A stretch of DNA of 64,000 nt from Nocardioides bizhenqiangii. Lineage in GTDB: Bacteria; Actinomycetota; Actinomycetes; Propionibacteriales; Nocardioidaceae. The notes under the pieces are model-generated. The model did not search any database. It was not told the DNA's origin and saw only the letters and a program-made list of their open reading frames with translations. How positions within the stretch are numbered: the first letter of the stretch is position 1; every line of letters starts with the position of its first letter. A program made the position numbers and the translations under genes. Shown one piece after another: positions 28,685-40,292 of this stretch. The stretch spans positions 2,975,501-3,039,500 of the forward strand of contig NZ_CP141059.1 of NCBI RefSeq assembly GCF_034661235.1. The letters run 5' to 3'.

Positions 28685-29158
28685 TCATCGCGCACCGCCC
28701 TCTCCTGCCGGACCGACGCCCTCGGAGGGCCTGTGGAACGGCTCCTCGTCGGTGGTCTCGTAGGCCGGGATCCGAGCCCTGGCGGAGGCAGTCAGCTGCG
28801 CGAGCGTCCATGCCAGGGCCCCGGCGATGATCGCCCCGCCGAGCCACGTCCGGTCGAGGCCGTCGTCGAGGACACCCGACCGGGTGAGGCCCACGAACAC
28901 GACGAGCATCAGCAGGACCTGGAGCGTGTAGGTCAGCAGCGCGACCATCAGCGACGCCGCCGGCATCAGCCGGGCCACGGCGTCGACCGTGAACGCCCCG
29001 AACGCAAAGACGACCACAGCGATCCCGGCGCCGACCAGTGCGCCGTACGCCGCTGACCGGCCGTCCGTCAGCGCTGCGACGAGGACGACCAGCACACCGA
29101 CCGTCACGGTCACCGCGACCGCGAGGGCCAGGGGTCCGGAGGTGGTGGTCGTCGACAT
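28685..29158 (-). CDS. AtpI-like membrane protein at the head of the atp operon
   Basis: 157 residues with four membrane helices (ALAVAVTVTVGVLVVLVAAL, YGALVGAGIAVVVFAFGAF, SLMVALLTYTLQVLLMLVVFVGL, WLGGAIIAGALAWTLAQL). The order and helix number fit the ATP synthase I-type protein that starts actinobacterial atp operons. First gene of the operon; the promoter should lie in 29159-29237. Role in c-ring assembly is suggested for relatives only. Confidence 0.7.
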   Translation of the reverse strand: MSTTTTSGPLALAVAVTVTVGVLVVLVAALTDGRSAAYGALVGAGIAVVVFAFGAFTVDAVARLMPAASLMVALLTYTLQVLLMLVVFVGLTRSGVLDDGLDRTWLGGAIIAGALAWTLAQLTASARARIPAYETTDEEPFHRPSEGVGPAGEGGAR

Positions 29159-29191
29159 CGGCGGCCGCCCTTCAGGTGACTTCGGGAGGGT

Positions 29192-29223
29192 GATCAGGGG
29201 TGCTGCGTGAGCACTTCCTGATC
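29192..29223. terminator. Hairpin between wecA-like gene and atp operon
   Basis: GATCAGG pairs with CCTGATC (29192-29198 / 29217-29223) and the loop contains a second pair (GTGCT/AGCAC). No U-tract follows. It could be a weak terminator or the atp leader structure. Confidence 0.5.
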
Positions 29224-29237
29224 GCTCGTGAAAGTTA

Positions 29238-30419
29238 TCACAAAGTCTGAGGAGCCTCCGAATCGGGGTCCTCGTGACGGTTCGCCGCCAGCTCGTCGAG
29301 CTTCCGCCGGACGGGCAGCAGGGGCACGAGGAAGGTGAGGCCGACGGTGATCGCGAACGCGACGCCGATGCCGATGTAGACCTGCACGTCGTCGTAGAGG
29401 CTCCCCGCGACCGTGCCGAACGCGATCAGCCCCGCCCACAGCCACATGATGATGACGGCGCGGCGGTGGGAGTGGCCGATCTCGAGCAGCCGGTGGTGCA
29501 GGTGCTGCTTGTCGGGCGCGAACGGGGACCTCCGGGCCGCCGTGCGGCGTACCACGGCGAGCACCAGGTCGGCGAGCGGCACGACCAGGATCAGGATCGG
29601 GAGCGCCACCGGCAGCAGCATCGGCAGCAGGCTGGCACGAGCGCCGTTGGCGCCCTCGGCGATGTCGATCGCCGCGAACTGGGTGGTCACCGTCAGGCCG
29701 GTCGCCGAGAGCACCAGCCCCAGCAGCATCGAGCCGCTGTCGCCCATGAACAGGCGCGCCGGGTGGAAGTTGTGAATGAGGAAGCCGGCGCAGACCCCGG
29801 CCAGCGCGGCCGACAGGAGCGCTCCGGTGGTGGCTCGTTGCACCTCGTTGATGACGGTCAGCCGGTAGCAGAACAGGAAGAAGGCGAGTGCGCTGATGCC
29901 GATCACGCCGGCCGCGAGCCCGTCGAGACCGTCGATGAAGTTCACGGCGTTGACCGTCGCGAGCACGATCACCGCGGTGAGCAGCGCGCCCTGGGTCGCG
30001 TCGAGCGCGAGCTGGGAGCCGTCGGACTGGAAGAAGTAGCGGAACTGGATCCCGGAGTAGACGAGCACCCCGACCGCGAGCACCTGGCCACCGAACTTGG
30101 TGAGGGCGTCGAGGTCGAAGATGTCGTCGAGGACGCCGACCGCACAGACCAGCGCACCCGCGACCAGGACCGACAGGGCGTCGTCGAACACGAACGACTG
30201 GCTCGCCGACAGGAACGGCAGCTCGCGGGCGACGAGGAACGCGGCGAACAGGCCGCCGAGCATCGCGATGCCGCCGAGGTACGGGACCGGCTCCGCGTGG
30301 ACGTCGCGGTCACGGACCTTCGCGACGGCTCCGGTGCGGACCGCGATCTCGCGGGCGACGACCGTCAGCAGGTAGGTCACCGCTGCGGCGACCAGGAAGA
30401 CGATGACGTACTCGCGCAT
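29238..30419 (-). CDS. WecA/MraY-family undecaprenyl-phosphate sugar-1-phosphate transferase
   Basis: 393 residues with about eleven membrane helices. Family motifs: LGGIAMLGG, the Asp-Asp motif VGVLDDIFDLDALTKFGGQ, the catalytic NAVNFIDGLDGLAAG, and the cytosolic His-rich HHRLLEIGHSHRRAV near residue 310. In mycobacteria the homologue in this position (WecA/Rfe) makes decaprenyl-PP-GlcNAc, the first step of the arabinogalactan linker. In this organism it probably starts a wall teichoic acid or glycopolymer linkage. It follows tsaC by 3 nt. Confidence 0.9.
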   Translation of the reverse strand: MREYVIVFLVAAAVTYLLTVVAREIAVRTGAVAKVRDRDVHAEPVPYLGGIAMLGGLFAAFLVARELPFLSASQSFVFDDALSVLVAGALVCAVGVLDDIFDLDALTKFGGQVLAVGVLVYSGIQFRYFFQSDGSQLALDATQGALLTAVIVLATVNAVNFIDGLDGLAAGVIGISALAFFLFCYRLTVINEVQRATTGALLSAALAGVCAGFLIHNFHPARLFMGDSGSMLLGLVLSATGLTVTTQFAAIDIAEGANGARASLLPMLLPVALPILILVVPLADLVLAVVRRTAARRSPFAPDKQHLHHRLLEIGHSHRRAVIIMWLWAGLIAFGTVAGSLYDDVQVYIGIGVAFAITVGLTFLVPLLPVRRKLDELAANRHEDPDSEAPQTL

Positions 30420-30422
30420 CGG

Positions 30423-31160
30423 TCAGCTGTCTGCGCCGTCTGCGCCTGCGCTGTCGCGGGCGTCCCTGGCGTCGGCGACGGCGTCGGTCTCGACGGTGAG
30501 CCCGGTCCCAGTCATCGCCTCGTCGAGCTGGGCGACGGTGATCATGCCGAGGCGCAGCAGCCGGGGACGGTCACCGGTGACGTCGACGATCGTCGAGGGC
30601 ACGGCGCCGTCCGTCGCGCCACCGTCCACGACCACGGCCACCCGGTCCCCCAGCATCTCCACCGCCGCGGCGGCGTCGGTGGCGGCCGGGCTGCCGGTCA
30701 GGTTGGCCGAGCTGACCGCCAACGGTCCGGTGCGGTCGAGGATCTCGCGGGTGAGGTCGTGGTCGGGCATCCGGACCGCGACCGTCCCGTGGGTCTCCCC
30801 CAGGTCCCACCTCAGGGACGGCTGGTCGTGGCAGACCAGGGTGAGCGGCCCGGGCCAGAACGCCGCCGTGAGCGCGCGGGCGTAGTCCGGCACCTTGGTC
30901 GCGAGCGCGTCGAGGGTGGTCGCGGTGCTGACCAGCACCGGCGGCGGCATCTCGCGGCCACGTCCCTTCGCCTCCAGCAGCCGGGCGACGGCGTCCGGGT
31001 CGAACGCGTCGGCCGCGACGCCGTAGACGGTGTCGGTGGGGAGCACGACGAGACGGCCGCGCTGGATCGCGAGCGCGGCGGCGTCGACGGCCACCTCCCG
31101 CTCCTCGTCCGAGGTCGCGTCATAGACCTGTGCCGAACCGGACTGACTCACGGCGCCCAT
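30423..31160 (-). CDS. L-threonylcarbamoyladenylate synthase (TsaC/Sua5/YwlC type)
   Basis: 245 residues from ATG 31160. It makes threonylcarbamoyl-AMP for the t6A37 modification of ANN-decoding tRNAs. Motifs: RGRLVVLPTDTVYGVAADA, KGRGREMPPPVLV, FWPGPLTLV, TVAVRMPDH and SSANLTGSPAATDA. The length is close to the short TsaC/YwlC core plus a ~35-residue Asp/Ala-rich tail. It overlaps nothing but starts 4 nt after the prmC stop. Longer frames upstream only read through prmC. Confidence 0.93.
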   Translation of the reverse strand: MGAVSQSGSAQVYDATSDEEREVAVDAAALAIQRGRLVVLPTDTVYGVAADAFDPDAVARLLEAKGRGREMPPPVLVSTATTLDALATKVPDYARALTAAFWPGPLTLVCHDQPSLRWDLGETHGTVAVRMPDHDLTREILDRTGPLAVSSANLTGSPAATDAAAAVEMLGDRVAVVVDGGATDGAVPSTIVDVTGDRPRLLRLGMITVAQLDEAMTGTGLTVETDAVADARDARDSAGADGADS

Positions 31161-31164
31161 CCTG

Positions 31165-32025
31165 TCACTCCCCGGGGCCGGGCCTGCGAACTGCCCGTCG
31201 CGCCGTGACGAACCTCGGACGGTCGGCGAGGTCGCGGTGGTCGCGGACCTCCTCCCACCGCCCCTCGGCGGCGAGCACCGCCGGTGCCGACTCCCCCTGC
31301 ACGTCGGCGTGCTCGACGCCGACGACGCCGCCCGGACGGAGCAGGTCGGCGGCACGGACCGCGATCGCGCGGATCGCGTCGAGGCCGTCGGCGCCGGAGA
31401 ACAGCGCGAGGTGGGGGTCGTGGTCGCGAGCCTCGAGCGCCACCGACTCCCAGGCCTCGAGCGGGACGTAGGGCGGGTTGCTGACCACGACGTCGACGGT
31501 GCCGAGCAGGTCGTCGAACGCGGTCCGGAAGTCGCCCTGCCGCAGGTCCACGTCGGTGCCGGCGAGGTTGCGCTCGGCCCAGGCGTGGGCCGGCTCGTCG
31601 AGCTCGACGGCGTGCACCTCCGCGTGCGGGGCCTCGTCCTTGATCGCCCGGGCGATCGCCCCGGACCCGGTGCAGAGGTCGACGACCACGGGTGCCTCGA
31701 GCGCCAGCGCGCTCTCGATCGCCCAGCCGGCAAGCAGCTCGGTCTCGGGACGTGGGACGAACACCCCCGGTCCCACGGCGAGGGTGACGTGGCGGAAGTG
31801 GGCGAGCCCCGTCAGGTGCTGGAGCGGCACCCGCGCCGCGCGCCGCTCGACCAGCCGCTCGAGCTCGGCTGCGGCCTCGGGAAGGACGCCGCCGAGGGCG
31901 GGCAGCTGCGCCCGCGTCGTGCCGAGGACGTGGGCGAGGAGCTCGGCGGCGTCGTGCTCGGGACTGGCGACGCCGGCCGCCCGCAACCGCTCGGCGGCCC
32001 CGCGGACGGCGTCCCTCGGCGTCAC
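31165..32025 (-). CDS. prmC: Release factor glutamine methyltransferase PrmC/HemK
   Basis: 286 residues. It N5-methylates the Gln of the GGQ motif of release factors; its substrate RF1 is encoded just upstream. The N-terminal helical substrate domain (about 1-85) is followed by the SAM-binding fold with DLCTGSGAIARAIKD (116-130) and the catalytic NPPYVP (183-188). The pairing prfA-prmC is conserved in bacteria. Confidence 0.94.
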   Translation of the reverse strand: MTPRDAVRGAAERLRAAGVASPEHDAAELLAHVLGTTRAQLPALGGVLPEAAAELERLVERRAARVPLQHLTGLAHFRHVTLAVGPGVFVPRPETELLAGWAIESALALEAPVVVDLCTGSGAIARAIKDEAPHAEVHAVELDEPAHAWAERNLAGTDVDLRQGDFRTAFDDLLGTVDVVVSNPPYVPLEAWESVALEARDHDPHLALFSGADGLDAIRAIAVRAADLLRPGGVVGVEHADVQGESAPAVLAAEGRWEEVRDHRDLADRPRFVTARRAVRRPGPGE

Positions 32026-32113
32026 TTGCTTTCCCGGCTTCGTTCGCTCAGGCGCGAGCCTTCAGTTGGCAAGCCGCCGTCGGGTGCACGTCGGCTCCGT
32101 CCGCGCACTTCGC

Positions 32114-33193
32114 TCACGGGTCGAGCGCCTCGAGCCGGCCCGCCATGTCCGTGTCGACGCAGGAGTCGATGACGGGCTGGAGGTCACCGTCGAGGACCTG
32201 GTCGAGGTTGTAGGACTTGTAGCCCGTGCGGTGGTCGGAGATCCGGTTCTCCGGGAAGTTGTAGGTGCGGATCCGCTCGGACCGGTCAACCGTGCGGACC
32301 TGGCTGCGCCGGACCTCGCTGGCCTCCGCGTCGGCCGCTTCCTGGGCGACCGCGAGCAGCCTGGCCCGCAGGATCCGGAGCGCCTGCTCCTTGTTCTGCA
32401 GCTGGCTCTTCTCGTTCTGGCAGCTGACGACGATGCCGGTCGGCAGGTGCGTGATCCGCACCGCGGAGTCGGTGGTGTTGACGCTCTGTCCGCCCGGGCC
32501 GCTGCTGCGGAACACGTCGACCCGCAGCTCGTTGTCGTGGATCTCGACGTCGACGGCCTCCGCCTCCGGCGCGACGAGCACGCCGGCCGCGCTGGTGTGG
32601 ATGCGACCCTGCGACTCGGTCACGGGCACCCGCTGCACGCGGTGCACGCCGCCCTCGAACTTGAGCAGGCCGTACGGCGCCTGCCCAGGGCCGGCGCCGG
32701 TGCCGGATCCTGCCTTCACGGCGACGGTGACGGACTTGTACCCGCCGAGGTCGGACTCGGCGGCGTCGAGGATCTCCGTCTTCCACCCCCGCCGCTCGGC
32801 ATAGCGGGTGTACATCCGCAACAGGTCGCCGGCGAAGAGCGCGCTCTCCTCGCCCCCCTCCCCCGACTTCACCTCCAGGATCGCGTCCTTGTCGTCGACC
32901 GGGTCGCGCGGGACCAGGAGCCGGCGGAGCCGCTCGGCGGCCTCCTCCTGCTTGGCCCGGAGCTCGGTCACCTCGGCGGCGAACGCGGGGTCGTCGGCGG
33001 CCAGCTCCTCCGCGGCGCCGGCGTCGTCGTCGTACTGCTGCCACTCGCGCCAGGTGCTGATGATGCCGCCGAGCTCGGCGTAGCGACGGTTGAGCGTGCG
33101 GGCGAGACGGGCGTCGGCGTGGGTCTCGGGCAGGCCGAGCCGACCCTCGAGCTCGGCATGCTCGGCGAGCATGCCCTCCACTGCTTCGAACAC
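32114..33193 (-). CDS. prfA: Peptide chain release factor 1
   Basis: 359 residues from GTG 33193, which has GGAG upstream. It reads UAA and UAG. The RF1-specific PxT tripeptide is PVT in [14 protein letters not shown], the catalytic GGQ is in [17 protein letters not shown] at about 231, and the N-terminal coiled domain contains [19 protein letters not shown]. An in-frame extension to 33385 exists but runs antisense to nothing functional and into the rpmE gene, so it is rejected. Confidence 0.96.
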   Translation of the reverse strand: MFEAVEGMLAEHAELEGRLGLPETHADARLARTLNRRYAELGGIISTWREWQQYDDDAGAAEELAADDPAFAAEVTELRAKQEEAAERLRRLLVPRDPVDDKDAILEVKSGEGGEESALFAGDLLRMYTRYAERRGWKTEILDAAESDLGGYKSVTVAVKAGSGTGAGPGQAPYGLLKFEGGVHRVQRVPVTESQGRIHTSAAGVLVAPEAEAVDVEIHDNELRVDVFRSSGPGGQSVNTTDSAVRITHLPTGIVVSCQNEKSQLQNKEQALRILRARLLAVAQEAADAEASEVRRSQVRTVDRSERIRTYNFPENRISDHRTGYKSYNLDQVLDGDLQPVIDSCVDTDMAGRLEALDP

Positions 33194-33236
33194 CGTTGCT
33201 CCGATCGCTGGTCGCTGGTCGAGACCCGAAATGACG

Positions 33237-33273
33237 AGCGCCGACCGCCCCGCGGTGCGGGAAGGTCGGCGCT
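33237..33273 (-). terminator. Terminator-like hairpin between rpmE and prfA
   Basis: Perfect 10-bp stem AGCGCCGACC/GGTCGGCGCT with a 17-nt loop, 10 nt after the rpmE stop. Next to it (33208-33228) is a REP-like GGTCGAGACC piece. Confidence 0.65.
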
Positions 33274-33282
33274 CGAGGACAG

Positions 33283-33504
33283 CTACTTCTTGGCGTCCTG
33301 CTTCTTGGCGTAGCGGGCCTCGAACCGGGCCACGCGGCCGCCGGTGTCGAGGATCTTCTGCTTGCCGGTGTAGAACGGGTGGCACTGCGAGCAGACGTCG
33401 GCGTGGATCGAGCCGGAGGTCGCGGTGCTACGGGTCGTGAAGGTGTTCCCGCAGGTGCAGGTCACCTCGGTCACGACGTAGTCCGGGTGGATGTCCTTCT
33501 TCAT
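33283..33504 (-). CDS. rpmE: 50S ribosomal protein L31 (zinc-binding form)
   Basis: 73 residues. The C+ form of L31: Cys16, Cys18, Cys38 and Cys41 ([18 protein letters not shown]) bind zinc. Under zinc starvation it is normally replaced by a Cys-free paralogue made under Zur; that paralogue is not in this window. The place between rho and prfA is conserved in actinobacteria. Confidence 0.97.
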   Translation of the reverse strand: MKKDIHPDYVVTEVTCTCGNTFTTRSTATSGSIHADVCSQCHPFYTGKQKILDTGGRVARFEARYAKKQDAKK

Positions 33505-33610
33505 GGTGTCCTCATCTCTAAGGGGCGCCGGGTCGCCTTGCCTCTTGCTGGCGTGAACCGGAACCGACGAATCAGTGTAGAAGCGCTGGAACGCTCCCGC
33601 CTATTCCGCG

Positions 33611-35356
<1,746 letters not shown>

Positions 35357-35520
35357 GTGAGGTCCTTCCCACGTAATACGGCCGCTCCGCTCCGCTGGGG
35401 ATGAAGGGCATTGGTCGGATCTTCCTCAGGTGGACGTAAGCCGACCGGAGCGAGGAAGGAGATGCGCGCGATCATCGCGCGGCGCCGAGAACCGAGGGAT
35501 CGGCGAGTTGACGCGCCCTG

Positions 35521-35550
35521 AGAATACCACCGCGTCGCAGCGCGATGACA
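35521..35550 (-). promoter_or_regulatory. Candidate rho promoter
   Basis: On the minus strand TGTCAT (35545-35550) and TATTCT (35521-35526) are 18 nt apart. The leader that follows has a palindrome GCGCGAT-c-ATCGCGC at 35466-35480 and no convincing ORF. Rho autoregulation through its leader is known in other bacteria; here it is only possible. Confidence 0.4.
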
Positions 35551-35551
35551 T

Positions 35552-36448
35552 TTACCAGGCAACCGCGCCGCGGGAGTCGATCCCGAGCCGCAGCGCGGTC
35601 CACCCCTCGGGGCACCTGGCCGTCAGCCCGTCGGTGGTGTCGGTGAACGCGAGCACGGTCGGCCCCGCACCCGAGACGATCGCAGGGACGCCGTCCGCGC
35701 GCAGCGCGTCGAGCAGCGCGAGGCTGGCCGGCATCGCCGGGCGCCGGTAGTCCTGGTGCAGCCGGTCGGCCGTCGCGCGCCACAGCTCCTCGGGCCGGCC
35801 ACCGAGCGCGGCGACCAGCAGCGCCGCCCGTCCGGCGTTCGCCGCGGCGTCGGCGTGCGACACCTCCGTCGGGAGCAGCCCGCGGGCGGTCTCGGTGGAG
35901 ACCGGCTCCGGCGGGATGTAGACGACCGCGCCGATCCGCGGGTCGACCTCGGATGGCACGGCGTAGAACGACCCGTCGGCGTCCTGACCCGCGATCACGA
36001 ATCCCCCGAGCAGAGCGGGCGCGACGTTGTCGGGGTGGCCCTCGATCCGGGCGGCCAGGTCGAGCAGGCCCTCGTCGCCGAGCAGCAGCCGACCACCGGC
36101 GACCAGCTCGCGGGCGAGCCACACGCCGGCGACGATCGCGGCCGAGGAGGACCCGAGCCCGCGCGCGTGTGGGATCACGTTGACGCAGCTGAGCCGGATG
36201 CCCGGCGGCTGGACCCCGAGCTCGTCGAACGCCGCGCGCATCGCCCTGACGACGAGGTTGCCCTCGTCGAGCGGCACCTCGTCACTGCCGACGCCGTCGA
36301 CCTCGACCACGAGCCCACTCTCGGTGACCTCGGCCTCGAGCCGGTCGCGGAGGTCGAGGGCGAGGCCCAGGGTGTCGAAGCCGGGTCCGAGGTTCGCCGA
36401 GGTCGCCGGGACGGAGACCCGCACCGGTCCCGTGGCGAACGTCGTCAC
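35552..36448 (-). CDS. thrB: Homoserine kinase
   Basis: 298 residues, GHMP kinase fold. The ATP loop is [20 protein letters not shown] (about residue 90-110), the N-terminal strand is [20 protein letters not shown], and the C-terminal GHMP motif is in [16 protein letters not shown]. It phosphorylates homoserine in threonine synthesis. It overlaps thrC by 4 nt (ATGA) and is the last gene of the argS-lysA-hom-thrC-thrB run. Confidence 0.95.
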   Translation of the reverse strand: MTTFATGPVRVSVPATSANLGPGFDTLGLALDLRDRLEAEVTESGLVVEVDGVGSDEVPLDEGNLVVRAMRAAFDELGVQPPGIRLSCVNVIPHARGLGSSSAAIVAGVWLARELVAGGRLLLGDEGLLDLAARIEGHPDNVAPALLGGFVIAGQDADGSFYAVPSEVDPRIGAVVYIPPEPVSTETARGLLPTEVSHADAAANAGRAALLVAALGGRPEELWRATADRLHQDYRRPAMPASLALLDALRADGVPAIVSGAGPTVLAFTDTTDGLTARCPEGWTALRLGIDSRGAVAW

Positions 36449-37554
36449 AGCCCGGCAGCCTCGGCGACCGCGGCGACCTCAGGCACGACGACGTCGTCCA
36501 CCACGGTGCCGCCGCTCTCGGTGAAGCCCTCGAGCGCGGTCGCGGTGTCCTTGAGCCCGTGGCCGGTCACCGTGATGACGACCGTGGTCCCGGTGTAGGA
36601 CTCGCCCTGCTCCAGCTCCTGGAGCAGACCGGCAACACCGGCCGCGCTGGCCGGCTCGACGAAGACGCCCTCGTTGCGGGCGAGCTCGCGCTGGGCGTCG
36701 AGGATCCGGTCGTCGGTCAACGAGGCGAACCGACCTCCGGACTCGGCGGCGGCCGACTCGGCAAGCTTCCACGAGGCGGGGTTGCCGATCCGGATCGCGG
36801 TCGCGCGGGTCTCCGGGTCGTCGAACGGCTGACCGGTGACCAGCGGGCTGGCGCCGACGGCCTGGAACCCACGCATCACCGGCTTGCGGGTGATCCGGCC
36901 GAGGTCGGCGTACTGCCGGTAGCCCAGCCAGTAGGCCGAGATGTTGCCGGCATTGCCCACCGGGAGGAGGTGGTAGTCGGGAGCGTCGCCGAGGAAGTCG
37001 GCGATCTCGAACGCGGCCGTCTTCTGACCCTCGAGGCGCACCGGGTTGACGGAGTTGACCAGGGCGACGGGGTACGACGCCGCGAGCTCCCTCGCCAGCC
37101 GCAGACAGTCGTCGAAATTGCCCTTGACCATGATCACGTGGGCGCCGTGGAGGATCGCCTGGGCCATCTTGCCCGCCGCGATCTTCCCCTCGGGCACCAG
37201 CACGAGCGGGTTGAGCCGGGCCTTGGCGGCATAGGCCGCCATCGACGCCGACGTGTTGCCGGTCGAGGCGCAGACGACGGCCTCGGCGCCTTCGTGCTTG
37301 GCGACCGAGATCGCCGCGGTCATTCCGCGGTCCTTGAACGAGCCGGTCGGGTTGTCGCCCTCGACCTTGAGGTGGACCTGCGCGCCTGTGACCTCGGAGA
37401 GCCACTCCGAGTGCACCAGCGGGGTGCCGCCCTCGCGGAGCGTCACCGCCGGCGTGTCCGCCGGGATGTCGAGCAGCTCGCGGTACTCCTCGATGACGCC
37501 GCGCCACTGGCGGCTCCGGACGGCAACGTCTCCGGCGCCCCTGCTGCCGCTCAC
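36445..37554 (-). CDS. thrC: Threonine synthase
   Basis: 369 residues, PLP-dependent fold type II. The PLP Lys is in [15 protein letters not shown] near residue 72, the phosphate-binding loop is in [14 protein letters not shown], and [14 protein letters not shown] is typical of the short bacterial form. It converts O-phosphohomoserine to threonine. It overlaps hom by 4 nt. Confidence 0.95.
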   Translation of the reverse strand: MSGSRGAGDVAVRSRQWRGVIEEYRELLDIPADTPAVTLREGGTPLVHSEWLSEVTGAQVHLKVEGDNPTGSFKDRGMTAAISVAKHEGAEAVVCASTGNTSASMAAYAAKARLNPLVLVPEGKIAAGKMAQAILHGAHVIMVKGNFDDCLRLARELAASYPVALVNSVNPVRLEGQKTAAFEIADFLGDAPDYHLLPVGNAGNISAYWLGYRQYADLGRITRKPVMRGFQAVGASPLVTGQPFDDPETRATAIRIGNPASWKLAESAAAESGGRFASLTDDRILDAQRELARNEGVFVEPASAAGVAGLLQELEQGESYTGTTVVITVTGHGLKDTATALEGFTESGGTVVDDVVVPEVAAVAEAAGL

Positions 37555-38885
37555 TCGTCGGTCCCTTCCACCCTCATCACCGAGGTCACCTCGCGCACGA
37601 TGTCCATCTCCCGCAGCTCGGCCACCGTCGCCGACAGCTGCGCGTCGGTGGCCTCGTGCGACACCACGACCAGCTGGGCGTCGTCGCCGCGCCCCTCCTG
37701 CCGCACCGTCTGGATCGACACGTCGTGCTCGGCGAAGGCGTTGGCGACCGCGGCGAGCACGCCGGCGCGGTCGTCGACGTCGATCGCGACGTGGTAGCGG
37801 GTGCGGGTCTCCCCCATCGGCAGCACGGTCCGGTCGGCGTACGCCGACTCCCCGACGCCACGGGTGCCCTGACGGTGGTTGCGCGCGACGGTCACCAGGT
37901 CGCCGAGCACCGCGCTCGCGGTCGGCGCGCCGCCCGCGCCCGGGCCGTAGAACATGAGCTGGCCGGCGGCCTCGGACTCCACGAAGACGGCGTTGTAGGC
38001 CTCACGCACGCTGGCGAGCGGGTGGTCCCTCGGGATCATCGCGGGGTGCACGCGGACGCTGACCGCCTCCTCACCGGACTCGCTCGTGTTGAGCTCGGCG
38101 ATCGCCAGCAACTTGACCACGCTGCCCATCTCGCTCGCCGACCGGACGTCCCCGGACGTCACGTCGCTGATGCCCTCGCGGTGGACGTCCGCGGCGGTGA
38201 CGCGCGAGTGGAACGCGAGGCTGGCGAGGATCGCCGCCTTGGCGGCGGCGTCGAAGCCCTCGACGTCGGCGGTCGGGTCGGCCTCGGCGTAGCCGAGCGC
38301 CTGTGCCTCCTCGAGGGCCTCCTCGAACCCGGAACCCTGGGTGTCCATCTTGTCGAGGATGAAGTTGGTGGTGCCGTTGACGATGCCGAGCACCTTGGTC
38401 ACCTTGTCGCCGGCCAGCGACTCGCGCAGGGGGCGGAGGATCGGGATCGCGCCGGCGACCGCGGCCTCGTAGTAGAGGTCGCGGCCGGCCTTCTCGGCCG
38501 CCTCGTACAGCGTCGGGCCGTCCTCGGCGAGCAGCGCCTTGTTGGCGGTGACGACGGACGCGCCGTTCTCGAGCGCGGCGAGGATGAGCGAACGTGCCGG
38601 TTCGATGCCTCCGATCACCTCGACCACGACGTCGATGTCGCCACGGATCACCAGCCCGAGCGCGTCGTCGGTCAGCAGTCCGTCGGGGACGTCGACGTCA
38701 CGCGGGGCGTCGAGGCGGCGTACGGCGACCCCGGCGAGCTCGACGGGGGCACCGACCCGGGCGGCGAGGTCGCCCGACTGCTCGTCCAGCAGCCGCACCA
38801 CCTGGGAGCCGACGACGCCGCAACCCAGCACCGCCACCTTGAGGGGCTCGTCGCCCCCCAGTTGCACCGCATTCACCGCATTCAC
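37551..38885 (-). CDS. hom: Homoserine dehydrogenase
   Basis: 444 residues. The NAD(P) site is [17 protein letters not shown] (about 18-34), the catalytic domain has NGTTNFIL and [19 protein letters not shown], and a C-terminal ACT domain (about 360-444, [20 protein letters not shown]) gives feedback control by threonine. It reduces aspartate semialdehyde at the branch to Met/Thr. ATG overlaps lysA stop by 4 nt. Confidence 0.96.
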   Translation of the reverse strand: MNAVNAVQLGGDEPLKVAVLGCGVVGSQVVRLLDEQSGDLAARVGAPVELAGVAVRRLDAPRDVDVPDGLLTDDALGLVIRGDIDVVVEVIGGIEPARSLILAALENGASVVTANKALLAEDGPTLYEAAEKAGRDLYYEAAVAGAIPILRPLRESLAGDKVTKVLGIVNGTTNFILDKMDTQGSGFEEALEEAQALGYAEADPTADVEGFDAAAKAAILASLAFHSRVTAADVHREGISDVTSGDVRSASEMGSVVKLLAIAELNTSESGEEAVSVRVHPAMIPRDHPLASVREAYNAVFVESEAAGQLMFYGPGAGGAPTASAVLGDLVTVARNHRQGTRGVGESAYADRTVLPMGETRTRYHVAIDVDDRAGVLAAVANAFAEHDVSIQTVRQEGRGDDAQLVVVSHEATDAQLSATVAELREMDIVREVTSVMRVEGTDE

Positions 38886-40276
38886 CCGACATCCGTCGCC
38901 AACAGGTCGTCCTCAGTCTCCCGCCGCACGACCACGCGCGCGACTCCGTCCCGTACCGCGATCACCGGGGGGCGCAACGAGTGGTTGTAGTTGGAGGCCA
39001 TCGAGCGGCAGTAGGCACCGGTCCCCGGCACCGCCAGCAGGTCACCGGCGACGACGTCGCCCGGGAGGAACTCGTCGCGGACGACGATGTCGCCGGCCTC
39101 GCAGTGCTTGCCCACCACCCGCGCCAGCACCGGCGCGGCCTCGGACCGGCGGTCCGCGAGCGTGCACGAGTAGTCGGCGTCGTAGAGGGCGGTGCGGATG
39201 TTGTCGCTCATCCCGCCGTCGACGCTCACGTAGGTGCGGACCGCGCCCGCGTCGAGCGTGACCGGCTTGACCGTGCCGACGGTGTAGACCGTGCACATCG
39301 CCGGGCCGACGATCGCGCGGCCGGGCTCGATCGAGAGCCGCGGCTCCTCGAGGCCGAGCGCGCGGCACTCGTGCTCGACGATCTTGCCCATCTCGGTCGC
39401 GAGCTGTGCGGGGTCGGAGGGGTCGTCCTGGGTGGTGTAGGCGATGCCGAAGCCGCCGCCGAGGTCCAGCTCCGGCATCGTCACCCCGAGCTCGTCGGAC
39501 ACGCGGTGGTGCAGGGCGAGCACGCGCCGGGCAGCGACCTCGAACCCGGAGGAGTCGAAGATCTGGCTGCCGATGTGGGAGTGGAGGCCGAGCAGGTCGA
39601 TGCCGGGCGCGGCCTCGAGGCGTCGTACGGCCTCGAAGGCGTCGCCCGAGGTGATCGAGAACCCGAACTTCTGGTCCTCGTGGGCGGTCGCGATGTATTC
39701 GTGCGTGTGCGCCTCGACGCCGGCGGTGACCCGGACCATCACCCGCGCGCGCATCCCGGTGTCCTCGGTGACCATCACGATCCGGTCGATCTCCTGGAAA
39801 GAGTCGACGATGATCCGCCCGACGCCCTCGCTCACCGCGCGCCGCAGCTCGGCGACCGACTTGTTGTTGCCGTGGTAGCCGATCCGTGCCGGGTCGAAGC
39901 CCGCGCGCAGCGCCACCGTCAGCTCACCGGTCGAGCAGACGTCGAGGGAGAGACCCTCTTCTGCGATCCACCGCGCGACCGCCGTGCAGAGGAAGGCCTT
40001 GCCGGCGTAGTAGACGTCCCAACCCCCGAACGCGTCGCGAAAGGCGCGGGCGCGCGCCCGGAAGTCGGCCTCGTCGAGGACGTACGCCGGCGTGTTGTGC
40101 TCGGCCGCCAGGTCGGCCACCGGCACTCCCCCGACGACCAGGTCGCCGGCTTCCGTCTTGTGCGCGGTGCTCGACCACAGCTGCGGCACCAGCGCGTTGG
40201 CGTCGCGGGGCGCCTGCAGCCAGGCGGGGCCGCGCAAGGCGCCGGGCGCGTGCGCCCAGCCGGCTTCGTGGGTCAT
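38882..40276 (-). CDS. lysA: Diaminopimelate decarboxylase
   Basis: 464 residues, fold-type III PLP enzyme. The PLP Lys is in WDVYYAGKAFLC near residue 94; other motifs are GLHSHIGSQIFD, the glycine-rich LDLGGGFGIAY, SIEPGRAIVGPA, and the Cys/Glu couple in YCRSMASNYN. It makes lysine from meso-DAP, so it sits between wall precursor and lysine synthesis. It follows argS by 16 nt, a conserved actinobacterial pair. Confidence 0.96.
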   Translation of the reverse strand: MTHEAGWAHAPGALRGPAWLQAPRDANALVPQLWSSTAHKTEAGDLVVGGVPVADLAAEHNTPAYVLDEADFRARARAFRDAFGGWDVYYAGKAFLCTAVARWIAEEGLSLDVCSTGELTVALRAGFDPARIGYHGNNKSVAELRRAVSEGVGRIIVDSFQEIDRIVMVTEDTGMRARVMVRVTAGVEAHTHEYIATAHEDQKFGFSITSGDAFEAVRRLEAAPGIDLLGLHSHIGSQIFDSSGFEVAARRVLALHHRVSDELGVTMPELDLGGGFGIAYTTQDDPSDPAQLATEMGKIVEHECRALGLEEPRLSIEPGRAIVGPAMCTVYTVGTVKPVTLDAGAVRTYVSVDGGMSDNIRTALYDADYSCTLADRRSEAAPVLARVVGKHCEAGDIVVRDEFLPGDVVAGDLLAVPGTGAYCRSMASNYNHSLRPPVIAVRDGVARVVVRRETEDDLLATDVG

Positions 40277-40292
40277 GTCGTCTCCCCCGCGC

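Noticed and set aside
33194..33385. N-terminal extension of prfA
   Set aside because: It would cross the terminator hairpin and overlap rpmE in another frame; RF1 length and motifs fit the GTG at 33193.
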